From positions 8,877 through 72,876 of the forward strand of contig CAYPRM010000002.1 in assembly GCA_964413365.1 (NCBI GenBank): a DNA stretch of 64,000 nt, in the 5' to 3' direction. This DNA comes from RGIG4608 sp964413365 (GTDB taxonomy: Bacteria; Bacillota; Clostridia; Oscillospirales; CAG-272). Positions 41,312 through 51,400 of the stretch are shown here, piece by piece. The notes under the pieces were generated by a model. It did no database searches and was not told the origin of the DNA. It was given only the letters and a program-made list of their open reading frames with translations. The translations under genes were made by a program, and so were the position numbers. Position 1 is the first letter of the stretch, and the number at the start of each line of letters is the position of its first letter.

Positions 41312-41488
41312 TTATTTGAATTTGCGCTTTCTTGCAGCCTCTGACTTCTTCTTGCGCTTAACACTGGGTTTCTCATAGTGCTCTCTCTTACGAAGTTCAG
41401 TGAGGATACCGGAACGAGCGCACTGGCGCTTGAAGCGACGAAGGGCACTATCCAAGGACTCGCCTTCCTTAACTCTTACTTCTGCCAT
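41312..41488 (-). CDS. rpsU: Ribosomal protein S21
   Basis: A 58-residue, very basic S21 with the standard MAEVRVKEGESLDSALRRFK start and a Lys/Arg-rich tail. It binds the 30S platform near the anti-Shine-Dalgarno region. ATG 41488 follows GAGGG by 9 nt. It is a monocistronic gene with its own promoter and terminator; a GTTCGA/TCGAAC hairpin (41511-41527) sits in the leader. Confidence 0.97.
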   Translation of the reverse strand: MAEVRVKEGESLDSALRRFKRQCARSGILTELRKREHYEKPSVKRKKKSEAARKRKFK

Positions 41489-41540
41489 TTTCTGTTTCCC
41501 TCCCCTCAAGGTTCGAATATATCGAACAATATCTTCTGTT

Positions 41541-41569
41541 ATTTTACACTAAAAACGCTCATTTGTCAA
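41541..41569 (-). promoter_or_regulatory. Promoter of rpsU
   Basis: TTGACA (41569-41564), a 17-nt spacer and TAAAAT (41546-41541) on the minus strand. It lies just beyond the leuS stop codon. Confidence 0.85.
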
Positions 41570-41581
41570 GAGGTTTTTCAA

Positions 41582-43984
41582 TTATTTTACGACTATATTT
41601 ACAATTTTATTGGGAACAGAGATCTCCTTGACCACAGTCTTGCCCTCTATCGCCGCAATAACGCGCTCATCAGCCCTTGCGATAGCGATAGCCTGCTCCT
41701 TTTCGCAGTTGAGAGGCAGTTGTACCGTTGCGCGGAGCTTGCCGTTGACCTGAACTGCGACCTCGATCGTGGAGTCCACGGTCTTGCTCTCGTCGTACTC
41801 GGGCCATGCCGAGAGCGAGCAAAGTCCCTCTCCGCCGCACGCCTCCCAGATCTCCTCGCAGAGGTGGGGCGCAAACGGGCAAAGGATCGCCGCAAAGGTC
41901 TTAAGTTCATCAACGGTGAGCGTGCCGCAGTCGCTGATCTCATTGAGCAGGGACATCATCGCCGCGATCGCCGTGTTGAACTTCATATCCTCGATATCGA
42001 GCGTTACCTTCTTGACGGTCTTATGGAACGAGCTCTCGAGCTTCGGTGTTACACCGTGTCCCTTAGCGATATCGGTAAGCTCTGCCACACGGTCAAGAAA
42101 TCTCTTGCAGCCCTTTACGCTGCTGTCACTCCACGGAGCGGCACTTGCGTAATCGCCCATAAAGAGTATATAAACTCTGAGAACATCCGCACCGTATGCG
42201 TCAACGACATCATTGGGATCGACGACATTACCCTTGGATTTGGACATCTTGTCGCCGTCAGGACCGAGTATAAGTCCCTGCGCCGTTCTCTTTGCGTAAG
42301 GCTCCTCACAGGGCACAACGCCTATATCGTAAAGGAACTTGTGCCAGAATCTCGAGTAGATGAGGTGGCGTGTAACGTGCTCCATACCGCCGTTGTACCA
42401 ATCGACAGGAAGCCAATATTTGAGCTTTTCGGGATCAGCAAGGCAGGAGTCATTGAGAGGATCTATATAACGCAGGAAGTACCAGCTCGAGCCTGCCCAC
42501 TGCGGCATGGTATCGGTCTCACGCTTCGCATCGCCGCCGCACCTCGGGCACTTGCAGCTTACAAAGCTGTCTATCTTCGCAAGGGGGCTTTCGCCGCCCT
42601 CACCGGGCATAAAGTTATTTACCTTCGGAAGCCTCAAGGGAAGCTCGTCATAGGGCACGGGAACCATTCCGCACCTCGGACAATGCACGATCGGAATAGG
42701 CTCACCCCAATATCTCTGGCGGTTGAATGCCCAATCCTTCATCTTGTACTGCACGCCTGCCTCGCCGATACCCTTCTCGGAAAGGAACGCAAGCATTCTC
42801 TCTATTGCGTCCTTCTTGTTAGTAAGTCCATCAAGAAGCTCGGAATTGATATATCTGCCGTCGCCTGCGTAAGCCTCCTTGGAGATATCTCCGCCCTCGA
42901 TGACCTGAACTATATCTATGCCGAATTTCTTCGCAAATTCCCAGTCACGGCTATCGTGCGCAGGAACAGCCATAATAGCACCCGTTCCGTATCCCATCAT
43001 AACGTAATCCGCTGCGTAGATCGGGATCTCCTTGCCGTTTACGGGATTTATCGCGGTAATTCCCTCGAGCCTGATGCCCGTCTTGTCCTTGACGAGCTGA
43101 GTCCTCTCAAACTCGGTCTTCTTCGCACACTCGTCCTTGTATGCATCGAGTGCGGCGATGTTGGTTATAGAATCCCTGTTACGCTCGATGAGCGGATGCT
43201 CGGGGGCGATGACCATAAAGGTTACGCCGTAGAGCGTGTCGGGGCGGGTGGTGTAGATGCGGAGCTTCTCGTCCGCACCGCGGAGGCTGAAGTTGACAAA
43301 GGCACCCGTGCTCTTGCCTATCCAGTTGACCTGCTGCATCTTGATGTTCGCAGGGTAATCTACGTCCGCAAGTCCCTCAAGGAGCTTGTCGGCGTACTGC
43401 GTTATGCGGAGGTACCAGACGTCCTTCGACTTCTGCACGATATCGGAATGGCAGATGTCGCACTTGCCGCCCTGACTGTCCTCGTTCGAGAGAACGACGC
43501 GACAGGAGGGACAGTAGTTTACGAGCGTGGTGTCGCGGAACGCAAGACCGTTCTCGAACATCTTAAGGAAGATCCACTGCGTCCACTTATAATATTTTTC
43601 CTCGGTCGTGTCGACTACTCTGCTCCAATCAAAGGAGAAGCCGACGCGGCGGAGCTGACCTGTAAATTTCTCTATGTTCTTGTCCGTTGCGGCTCTGGGG
43701 TGTATGCCCGTCTTTATTGCGTAGTTCTCCGTGGGGAGACCGAAGGCGTCAAAGCCTATCGGGAAGAGGACGTTGTAGCCCTGCATCCTGCGTTTTCTCG
43801 AAATGACCTCAAGTCCCGAGTACGCCTTGATATGTCCGACGTGCATTCCGGCGCCCGAGGGGTACGGGAACTCCACGAGTCCGTAAAATTTGGGCTTATC
43901 CGAGTGGTCCTGTGCGCAAAATGCCCTCTCGCTGTCCCATCTCGACTGCCATTTTTCTTCAATTCGCTTAAAATCGTTCTTCAT
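41582..43984 (-). CDS. leuS: Leucyl-tRNA synthetase
   Basis: An 800-residue class I synthetase charging tRNA-Leu. The HIGH motif is HVGH (about 48-51) and KMSKS is intact (KMSKSKGNVVDP). A zinc-like CPSC...CDIC segment and the CP1 editing domain with its Thr-rich TTRPDT site are present. Length is normal. ATG 43984 follows GAGGG, 13 bases after rsfS, so it is expressed from the long upstream operon with no T-box. Confidence 0.97.
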   Translation of the reverse strand: MKNDFKRIEEKWQSRWDSERAFCAQDHSDKPKFYGLVEFPYPSGAGMHVGHIKAYSGLEVISRKRRMQGYNVLFPIGFDAFGLPTENYAIKTGIHPRAATDKNIEKFTGQLRRVGFSFDWSRVVDTTEEKYYKWTQWIFLKMFENGLAFRDTTLVNYCPSCRVVLSNEDSQGGKCDICHSDIVQKSKDVWYLRITQYADKLLEGLADVDYPANIKMQQVNWIGKSTGAFVNFSLRGADEKLRIYTTRPDTLYGVTFMVIAPEHPLIERNRDSITNIAALDAYKDECAKKTEFERTQLVKDKTGIRLEGITAINPVNGKEIPIYAADYVMMGYGTGAIMAVPAHDSRDWEFAKKFGIDIVQVIEGGDISKEAYAGDGRYINSELLDGLTNKKDAIERMLAFLSEKGIGEAGVQYKMKDWAFNRQRYWGEPIPIVHCPRCGMVPVPYDELPLRLPKVNNFMPGEGGESPLAKIDSFVSCKCPRCGGDAKRETDTMPQWAGSSWYFLRYIDPLNDSCLADPEKLKYWLPVDWYNGGMEHVTRHLIYSRFWHKFLYDIGVVPCEEPYAKRTAQGLILGPDGDKMSKSKGNVVDPNDVVDAYGADVLRVYILFMGDYASAAPWSDSSVKGCKRFLDRVAELTDIAKGHGVTPKLESSFHKTVKKVTLDIEDMKFNTAIAAMMSLLNEISDCGTLTVDELKTFAAILCPFAPHLCEEIWEACGGEGLCSLSAWPEYDESKTVDSTIEVAVQVNGKLRATVQLPLNCEKEQAIAIARADERVIAAIEGKTVVKEISVPNKIVNIVVK

Positions 43985-43997
43985 TTTTCTATCCCTC

Positions 43998-44423
43998 TTA
44001 TTCCTCTGTCTGTGCTATCGGTGCGTGGTCGTAAAGCTTTTCGAGATTGTAAAACTCCCTCGCCTCTCTGTTGAATATGTGCACGATCACACTGCTGTAA
44101 TCGAGCACCACCCACGAGCCGTTGTCCCTGCCGTCCATATGGTAGGTGTGCACGCCGCGACGCTCAAGCTGGTATTCGACCTCGCCAGCGAGTGCCTTGA
44201 CGTGCGTATTGCTCGTCGCCGTGCAGACGACGAAATAATCCGCGATACCCGTAAGGTCGTCGGTATAAAGAAGTTTTATATTCATTCCCTTCTTGTTGTC
44301 GAGGATCTCCTCAATAGCCCTTGCGAGCGCCATTGGCTCCGCACCGACAAGGGACTCCACTTCCTTTTCGTTTTCATTGATCATACTGATATTATCCATA
44401 ATACTGATCTTCTCCTGTTCCAT
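43998..44423 (-). CDS. rsfS: Ribosomal silencing factor RsfS
   Basis: A 141-residue Iojap/RsfS protein that binds L14 and blocks subunit joining under low nutrient supply. The conserved core (TGIADYFVVCTATSNTHVKAL and GSWVVLDYSSVIVHIF) is clear. I placed the start at ATG 44423 after CGGAGG, giving a 20-residue extension before the core; ATGs 8 or 13 codons later are possible. It lies between a small membrane protein gene and leuS. Confidence 0.95.
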   Translation of the reverse strand: MEQEKISIMDNISMINENEKEVESLVGAEPMALARAIEEILDNKKGMNIKLLYTDDLTGIADYFVVCTATSNTHVKALAGEVEYQLERRGVHTYHMDGRDNGSWVVLDYSSVIVHIFNREAREFYNLEKLYDHAPIAQTEE

Positions 44424-44439
44424 ATCAAGCCTCCGACGT

Positions 44440-44700
44440 TCACGTGCCCGCCGCAAGGCCGTATATAAATATATCATAAAGCCTTTTTGGGCTTTTGTCA
44501 ACAAATTTATTTTTATTTTCGCATTGAATGTCGACGCCGCTTTCGCTCCGCGCCTCCGCATCACTCTGAGCATCCCCGTCAGCTCCACCGCTCATTCCGA
44601 AAAATGCCACGCATAAAAGTGCAAGCATCGTCGCAAGAGCGATACCGACGGTAAATATATTCAGCGTTTCTCCGCTATTTTCTCTGTCCCTGTTTTCCAT
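44440..44700 (-). CDS. Small single-span membrane protein
   Basis: 86 residues with a short charged N-terminus, one membrane span (about 14-37) and a polar tail of about 50 residues. It has a good ribosome site (GAGAGG) before ATG 44700 and lies between yqeK and rsfS, where many Bacillota carry a LytR-CpsA-Psr gene. No such domain is present, so it could be a remnant or an unrelated small protein. Function unknown. Confidence 0.65.
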   Translation of the reverse strand: MENRDRENSGETLNIFTVGIALATMLALLCVAFFGMSGGADGDAQSDAEARSESGVDIQCENKNKFVDKSPKRLYDIFIYGLAAGT

Positions 44701-44744
44701 ATACGCCTCTCATTTTTTTGATATGTAATGAGAGTTGTGCCGCC

Positions 44745-45380
44745 TTATATGTGGGAGATAAGGTAATTGCGTGCTCCGAACGTGTCCGCATTTATGAGTT
44801 TTCCGCCGTCAAGAAGTCCGCGGATGGTCATATCGTAGGAGAGAATAAGCGTTCTGTCGAGGTGCGCCATTCTTTCCTGCTCGCTCGCCGACGAAAGGTC
44901 GATGTCGGGCGAGAAGAAATAATTTCTCAGCTCAACGCAGTCGGAGAAGGTGCGCGACATATCTATGTAGTCCGCAAGATATATTATCTTCTCGTACACC
45001 GTCATGTTTTCCCTGCCCGTGGTGTGATATCTGACCGCAGATATGAGGTCGGGAATATCAAGCTCGGGATATCTCTCGGGTATGACGAGTGCCGCCGTGC
45101 GCGCGTGGAGCGTCTTTGGGGAGAGGCGGTCGGCATCGGTAACCTCAATGCCGTGGGCGCGCAGTATCTCAAAATGCTCCTCCACGGTAAGCTCCTTTGT
45201 GATATCGTGCAGCAGCGCCGCCGCACGCAGCATATCCACGTCCTCGGGAGCGTATATCTCACCAAGACGTGTCGCCATTTTTTCAACCTCAAGCGTGTGC
45301 TTGTAACGCTTTTCGCTCATTCTCTCACCTGCGGCGAGTCTTAGGTCAAAAAGCATATCCTCCGTAATTTTATTATTCAT
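44745..45380 (-). CDS. yqeK: HD-domain hydrolase YqeK (symmetrical Ap4A hydrolase)
   Basis: A 211-residue HD-superfamily protein with RYKHTLEVEKMA, LLHDITKE and later HTTG and ADYIDMSR segments that provide the metal ligands. YqeK proteins split diadenosine tetraphosphate symmetrically into two ADP. Neighbours nadD (upstream) and rsfS (downstream) are its usual companions. ATG 45380 follows GGAGAT. Confidence 0.94.
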   Translation of the reverse strand: MNNKITEDMLFDLRLAAGERMSEKRYKHTLEVEKMATRLGEIYAPEDVDMLRAAALLHDITKELTVEEHFEILRAHGIEVTDADRLSPKTLHARTAALVIPERYPELDIPDLISAVRYHTTGRENMTVYEKIIYLADYIDMSRTFSDCVELRNYFFSPDIDLSSASEQERMAHLDRTLILSYDMTIRGLLDGGKLINADTFGARNYLISHI

Positions 45381-45458
45381 AAAAGCGTATCTCCGTATGC
45401 GTTTTATTTCAGATATCGGACGTTCAAAAATATAACAAAGCTTGAATTTTTTTATATC

Positions 45459-46070
45459 TCAAAGGTAAAGCCCGTTCTCCGCAATATAGCGTGCGACTCT
45501 ATCGGGTACGAGCGTGGAGATATCCTCGCCATTCCTTACCTTATTGCGTATCTGCGTTGAGGAAAGCTCTATCTCGTTGGTCATTATCCTGCGGCAGATC
45601 CTGCCGTAGTCCTTGAGATAGCGTGTGTTCTGCTCGACCATTCTGTTCTCAAGGAGCTTGTCGCCCTCCCTGCGAACGTATGTGGGGTAACAGAGCTTAA
45701 AGACCTCCTCGGGCTCTGCCCACGTGTCGAGCTTGAGCGCCATATCCGTGCCCATGAGTAAAAACAGCCTGCGGTCGGGACGGGAAAGCTCGCGCAGAAC
45801 GTCGATCTCGCGGAAGCCCTCGCCCTTTTCTATGAGCATCTCGCTTACCACTACGCCGTCCTCACCCTCAAAGGCGAGTGCGCACATCTTCAGCCTGTGC
45901 TCGTCCTCGTCCCCCTTGCCGCGACGCTTATCCTGCGGCAAATACGTGGGGATGACGAATAGATAGTGCAGCTCCATTTGGTCCATAAATGCCCTCGCGG
46001 CATTCACGTGTCCGTTGTGTATGGGTGCAAAGCTCCCGATATATATTCCTATTCTCGTAATATCTTCCAT
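45459..46070 (-). CDS. nadD: Nicotinate-nucleotide adenylyltransferase NadD
   Basis: A 203-residue nucleotidyltransferase joining nicotinate mononucleotide with ATP in NAD synthesis. The GSFAPIHNGH motif near the N-terminus and LSSTQIRNKVR near the C-terminus are the two ATP-binding signatures. I chose ATG 46070; another in-frame ATG four codons upstream abuts the ribosome site too closely. Confidence 0.96.
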   Translation of the reverse strand: MEDITRIGIYIGSFAPIHNGHVNAARAFMDQMELHYLFVIPTYLPQDKRRGKGDEDEHRLKMCALAFEGEDGVVVSEMLIEKGEGFREIDVLRELSRPDRRLFLLMGTDMALKLDTWAEPEEVFKLCYPTYVRREGDKLLENRMVEQNTRYLKDYGRICRRIMTNEIELSSTQIRNKVRNGEDISTLVPDRVARYIAENGLYL

Positions 46071-46113
46071 TGTTCGTTCCATCCCTTCTGTATTTTTGAT
46101 AGTGAGTGAGCGA

Positions 46114-46401
46114 TCACAGCTCTATTCTCTTTTTCGTCTTGCTCTCACGGTAGAGCACCACCTTGCGTCCGACGACTCCGACGACCTCGGCGTGCGTTTC
46201 TCTGGCAAGCGTCTCTGCGGTCTCCCTCGCGTCCGTCTCACAGCTCTCGAGCACGGTAAGCTTTATAAGCTCGCGCGCCTCGAGTGCATCGGATACCGTT
46301 ATCACGAGGTTTTCCGAAATCCCCCCCTTGCCGATCTGCATTATCGGCTGCATCTGCGATGCCATCGAGCGGAGGGTAGCTCTCTGCTTTGAATTTATCA
46401 T
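46114..46401 (-). CDS. yhbY: YhbY/CRM-domain RNA-binding protein
   Basis: A 95-residue CRM-domain protein with the loop QIGKGGISENL (about residues 22-32), similar to KH GxxG loops. YhbY associates with pre-50S ribosomes. It sits between nadD and a small membrane protein gene, the typical yhbY-nadD-yqeK-rsfS order. Confidence 0.94.
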   Translation of the reverse strand: MINSKQRATLRSMASQMQPIMQIGKGGISENLVITVSDALEARELIKLTVLESCETDARETAETLARETHAEVVGVVGRKVVLYRESKTKKRIEL

Positions 46402-46425
46402 AATCTTATTCTCCGTATTTTGATA

Positions 46426-46911
46426 TTAGTTCCATTTGCCGAAGCCCTGCGCTCCAAGCTCCTCGCATATTCTCTCGTTGTGCGGTGAGAGGATCCTTAT
46501 GCATTTATTGTAGTCAAGAAAGATGTTAAGGATGAGATCCTCCGATACGCTCACCTTCCTGACCTCACTCTTCTTGATCTCGAGGCGGACAGGTCTGTTG
46601 TTTTCGAGCGAGATGACGAACATCGCCTCCCCCGTAGTGAGCACAAAGCAACGTCTCAGCTCGTTCCCGACCACGATATTAACTCTCTCGTCGAGAAGAA
46701 AGGGGCCCTTTATTCCCTTGCGAAGTGCGAGCAGTCGCCTGTCGGAGAGGTACTGCAGGAGCGGTATCACGGTGGCAATAATGAGCACCGAGAACGCCGA
46801 GCATATCACAGCCATCGGAAGCTCCGCTCCAAGGGCTGTTGATATCGCAAAGGCGATGATGCCGTTGAGCGTGCTCAGAATATAGAGCGAGCGTGTGTAA
46901 TACCTACTCAT
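46426..46911 (-). CDS. Hypothetical two-span membrane protein
   Basis: 161 residues with two adjoining membrane spans (about 9-29 and 33-53) and a soluble C-terminal domain of about 100 residues rich in beta structure (INIVVGNELRRCF style segments). I recognise no family; the layout recalls PH-like or YcxB-type small membrane proteins. The start overlaps the rdgB stop by 4 bases (ATGA), so it is co-translated in the operon. Confidence 0.75.
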   Translation of the reverse strand: MSRYYTRSLYILSTLNGIIAFAISTALGAELPMAVICSAFSVLIIATVIPLLQYLSDRRLLALRKGIKGPFLLDERVNIVVGNELRRCFVLTTGEAMFVISLENNRPVRLEIKKSEVRKVSVSEDLILNIFLDYNKCIRILSPHNERICEELGAQGFGKWN

Positions 46912-47528
46912 ATCAAGCCCTCCTCCGTGAGCCTGCGTGCAAGCTCCGCCGCCGCACGCGCCCTGTGGCTGACGCTGTTCTTCTCGTCCGCACCAAGCTC
47001 GGCAAAGGTCTTGCCGTACTCGGGCAGGTAGAACAGCGGATCATAGCCAAAGCCGCCCGTGCCGCGCTCGGAGTCAACTATCACTCCCTCACATTCACCG
47101 CGCACGACAAAGCTGCGCTCGCCGCCGTCGGTGGGTATGACGCAGGCTATCGTGCAAACGAATGTCGCATCGCGCTCCGCCACTCCCTGCATCTCGGAGA
47201 GCAGCCTCTCATTGTTTTTCTTGTCGTTTCCGTGCTCTCCCACATATCTTGCGGAGAGTATCCCCGGCGCGCCTCCGAGTGCTCTTACTACAAGTCCCGA
47301 ATCGTCGCCGATGCCGATATATCCGCTACGCGCGGCGGCTCTTGCCTTGATGAGGGCATTTTCCTCGAAGCTATCGCCGTCCTCGACGATATCGTTGGCT
47401 ATCCCCACCTCACGAAGCGTCAGTATCTCAAGCTCCCCCTCCCCGTCACCGAGGTGCTGGGGCTTTTTCAATATTTCAGAGAGCTCATCTATCTTGTGTC
47501 TGTTTTCAGTTGCGAATACTATCCTCAT
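46908..47528 (-). CDS. rdgB: XTP/dITP diphosphatase (RdgB/HAM1)
   Basis: A 206-residue house-cleaning pyrophosphatase that removes non-canonical purine nucleotides such as dITP and XTP. The start FATENRHKIDELSEIL, the centre IGDDSGLVVRALGGAPG and FGYDPLF are standard motifs. It lies between ftsY and a small membrane protein gene with which it overlaps. Confidence 0.96.
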   Translation of the reverse strand: MRIVFATENRHKIDELSEILKKPQHLGDGEGELEILTLREVGIANDIVEDGDSFEENALIKARAAARSGYIGIGDDSGLVVRALGGAPGILSARYVGEHGNDKKNNERLLSEMQGVAERDATFVCTIACVIPTDGGERSFVVRGECEGVIVDSERGTGGFGYDPLFYLPEYGKTFAELGADEKNSVSHRARAAAELARRLTEEGLI

Positions 47529-47550
47529 ATTTCTGTCATTTCACGATCTA

Positions 47551-48456
47551 TCAGTCAAAAAGTGCGCTGACGAAATCCTCCGCACAGAACGGCTGCATAT
47601 CGTCGATCCTCTCGCCCACGCCGATGAATTTTACGGGAATGTCGAGCTCCTGCTTTATCGAGAGCACGATGCCGCCCTTAGCCGTTCCGTCAAGCTTGTT
47701 GAGAACGAGTCCCGTTATCTCGGCGGCGTGTTTGAATTCCTTAGCCTGAAGCACGGCGTTCTGTCCCGTCGTGGCGTCGAGCACGAGCAGATTTTCACGC
47801 GATGCCTCGGGAAGTTCCCTTGAGATAACGCGATTTATCTTTTCAAGCTCGTTCATCAGGTTCTTCTTGTTGTGAAGCCTGCCCGCCGTATCGACGATGA
47901 GTACATCCGCACCCTTGCTCTTGGTATAGCTTATAGCGTCGTACACGACCGCCGCAGGATCGCTGCCCTCGCTCTGCTTAACGAGCGTAACACCTGCCCT
48001 GTCGCACCAGACCGCAAGCTGATCTATCGCCGCCGCACGGAAGGTGTCCGCCGCCGCAACGACGACGCTCTTGCCGTCCGCACGAAGCTTGCTCGATATT
48101 TTTCCTATCGACGTGGTCTTGCCTGCGCCATTGACACCGATAACGAGAATGACCGACGGCTTCGTGTCAAGCCTCAGCGGCTCTCCCTCACCGATCATAT
48201 CGCGCAATATCTCCTCGAGCCTTGTCCGGACGTCCTCGGGCGTCTTGATCCTCTCGTTCTTTATATCCGCTCTGAGTCTTTCGATTATCTCATCGGTCGC
48301 CGTCGCACCTACGTCGGCGCAGATGAGCGTTTCCTCAAGCTCCTCGAGCAGATCCTCATCGACCTTGGTAAACGCCTTGAGCATCTGATCTATGGGAGCA
48401 AATAGCGCGTTCTTAGTTTTTGTCAGCCCTGCCTTGAGCTTATCCAAAAATGCCAT
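47551..48456 (-). CDS. ftsY: SRP receptor FtsY
   Basis: A 301-residue SRP receptor GTPase. It lacks a long acidic A-domain and starts almost directly with the N-domain, as in many Gram-positives. P-loop GVNGAGKTTS, DTAGRLHNK and LNKLDGTAKGG are present. Its start lies within the last 17 bases of smc. The partner Ffh is encoded at 38529. Confidence 0.97.
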   Translation of the reverse strand: MAFLDKLKAGLTKTKNALFAPIDQMLKAFTKVDEDLLEELEETLICADVGATATDEIIERLRADIKNERIKTPEDVRTRLEEILRDMIGEGEPLRLDTKPSVILVIGVNGAGKTTSIGKISSKLRADGKSVVVAAADTFRAAAIDQLAVWCDRAGVTLVKQSEGSDPAAVVYDAISYTKSKGADVLIVDTAGRLHNKKNLMNELEKINRVISRELPEASRENLLVLDATTGQNAVLQAKEFKHAAEITGLVLNKLDGTAKGGIVLSIKQELDIPVKFIGVGERIDDMQPFCAEDFVSALFD

Positions 48457-51400
48457 CCCAGTCTCCTTCCTTCTTCTTAGCTATGTCCGCCACATTGAGC
48501 GAAAGCACCTTGGAGATGCCGTGCTCGGGCATTGTAACACCGTAGAGGCGGTTGGCGGACTCCATAGTTCCTCTCCTGTGCGTGATGAGTATGAACTGCG
48601 TACCACCCGTATATTTCTTGATGTACTCCGAAAATCTTGAAACGTTTGCCTCGTCGAGTGCCGCCTCGATCTCGTCAAGTATGCAGAAGGGCGATGGGTT
48701 GACCTGAAGCACCGCAAAGAACAGTGCTATCGCGATGAACGCCTGCTCACCGCCCGAGAGCTGCATAAGATTCTTGATGATCTTCCCGGGAGGTGCCGCC
48801 TTGATTTCTATTCCGCAGTTGAGAACGTCCTCGGGATCGCTGAGGCTCAGCTCCGCATATCCACCGCCGAACAGCTCGACGAACACCCTGTTGAAGTTTT
48901 CGTTTATCTTGTTGAACGAGTCCACAAATGCGGTCTTCATCTCGGTATCGAGGCGTGAGATTATCTTCTCCAGCTCGGCGCGAGAAGTATTAAGATCGCT
49001 TATCTGCTTGCTCATATAGTCGTACCTCTCCTTGACCTCCTTATACTTGCTTACGGCGTCAAGGTCGACGTTTCCTATCGCACGGAGCTTGTTTCTGCAC
49101 TCTGTCTGAAGCTTTACAAGTGCAGGACGCTCCTCGGCGGTGATCTCCTCGTATCCGAGAGCCATCGCCTGCGCACGGGTGAGCTCGTGGTCGTCCCAAA
49201 GCTTGCCCGAGAGCTTGTCATACTCGCTCTTAAGGTTGTTTATCTTGTTTTCGTTTGCGGAGAACTCCCTGTAAAGTATCTCCTTCTCCGCGGTCTTTTC
49301 CTTGATCCTTGCATTGATCGCGCTGATCCTCTGCTCGTACTCCGTGCCGTTTTCCTCAAGGGATGCACGCGAGCGGTTGAGCTCTGCAAGAAGCTCCTCG
49401 CCACGCTTCAGCTCCTCCGCACCCTCGAGCCTTGCGCTCTCAAGCTGTGCGAGCCTCTCGCGATGCTCCGCCTCACGCTCGTCGTGCGAGGTGATATCGG
49501 ATTCGAGGCTTGCAATGTGCTCCTTGCTCTTTTCGATAAGGAGCGTCTCGGTCTCAATATCCTTCTGAAGCTCATTTATGCGAATGTAGATCTTGGTAAG
49601 ATCGCCCGAGATCTCGTCCCTCTCGTCAGCAAGCCCGTTGCGCTCTATGTCCTTCTCCGAGCGCAGCTCGCTTATAGCGGTGAGCTTTTCCTCACAAAGA
49701 GCAAGCTGCTCGGTAAGTCCTGCGTAGTCCTCCTCGTACTGCTCACGGAGCTTGACGATGCCGTCATAGTCCTCGCGAAGCTTCTCCATAAGAGTCCTGT
49801 TCGCATCAAGCTTTGCCGTAACCTGCTGAAGCTTGCTGTTCTCACTGCTCGCCATAAGGGAGATTATCTTCTTCCTGTCCTCGAGCGTGCCTATGTCGCT
49901 CTCATATTTCTCTATATCTCTCGTGAGCGTCTCATGCTCGCCCGTAAATACCTTTATCGAGTCCTCCAGCCTCTTGCACTCCTCGCCGAGTCTCTTGATC
50001 TCGCCCGCGCGTGAAAGTATGCTCTGCGAATGCTTGACCGAGCCACCCGTGAACGAGCCGCCGACGTTTATCTGCTGACCGTCAAGGGTTATCGCCCTAA
50101 CGCGGTATTTGAGGCTGCGCGCCATCTCCGTGGCGTTGTCTATGTTGTCAAAGACCGCGATCCTGCCGAGCATATAGGAAACTATGCTCATATATTCCGC
50201 ATCGGTGCTCACAAGGTCGTCCGCAAAGGCGATAAAGCCGCGATAGCCCGACGCCTCCTTAAGCTCCTGCGAGATGGTGGGTGCCTTTATCGCGCTGATG
50301 GGCATAAACGTCGCCCTGCCCTGCTCGCTTTTCTTGAGTGCGAGCATCGCCGACTTTGCGACGGTCTCGTTCTCGACGACGATGTTCTGCATCGACGCGC
50401 CGAGGCTCGTTTCAACGGCAACGACGTACCTGTCCTCAACGCTGATGAGCCTTGATATGGGGCCGTGTATCTTGCCTATTCCCGTGCCGTCGGGATTTTT
50501 GAGCTTTCCCTCGGCATACGTTCTCATAATATAGCGAACGCTGTTATTATAGCCCTCAAGCTGATCGTCCATCGCCTTGAAGGTGTCTATCCTCTGCCTT
50601 GTGGATTGGAGAGTGAGCCTTTCGGAATTGAGTCTCTCCGCAACGCCGTCCCTCTCCTGAGTGATACGTGTCAGGCTCTCACGAAGCTCTGTGATCTTCC
50701 TGTCGCTGTTCTCTGTGTCCCCGGTATACCCGTCAATGGTGTGCTGTATCTTCTTCTGCGACGCGGTAAGCTCCTCGTCGATCCTCGAATATTCCCTCAG
50801 CTCCGCAAGCAGGGTGTCGTTCTTGTCGCTGTCACTGCTCCTTGCGTTCTCAATGACGGAAAGACGCACACCGAGCTGTATCTTGTCGCTCTCGATAGCT
50901 CTCATATCCGTCAGAGCCTCCGCAATCCCGCGGTCGAGCGAGTCGATCCTCTTGTCGAGGTCTGCAATACTGTCCTCCATGCTGTCGTGCTCTGCGAGCC
51001 TCTGCTCCGCCTCTGCCTTTATCTGCTCGATACGGGCGAGATGGCTGTCAATGTCGCGCTTCTCGTTCTCAATGGACGTGTGTATCTGCGCCTTAGCCTG
51101 TGTGCCCGACTCTATGAGCGCATGAATGTGCAGAGCGTCGTTCTCGTTGACACGGAAGCTGCTCTCGAGCTTGTGATTTTTGTCGGTCTGCTCCCTTATC
51201 TGTGTGAGCAATCTCTCCGACTCGTATCTGTTCGCCTGCGATGCCTCTGTAAGCTTATCCCTCTGCGCCTCGTAGGAAGCGACCGCCTCCTCTGCGGCGG
51301 TAAGCTCAAAGCTCGACTGCTTGTAGAGCATTTCGATGCGTGCGATATCGTTTCTGTACCTCTCGGTGTCGAAGAACCAGAGCTGAACGTCCGCCTTCTT

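Noticed and set aside
43985..43997. T-box leader for leuS
   Set aside because: Only 13 bases separate rsfS and leuS, so there is no room for one.
41378..44074. A very long open frame (898 codons) on the plus strand opposite leuS
   Set aside because: It is antisense to a clear leuS with intact motifs, encodes no recognisable domain, and long stop-free antisense frames follow from the codon use here.
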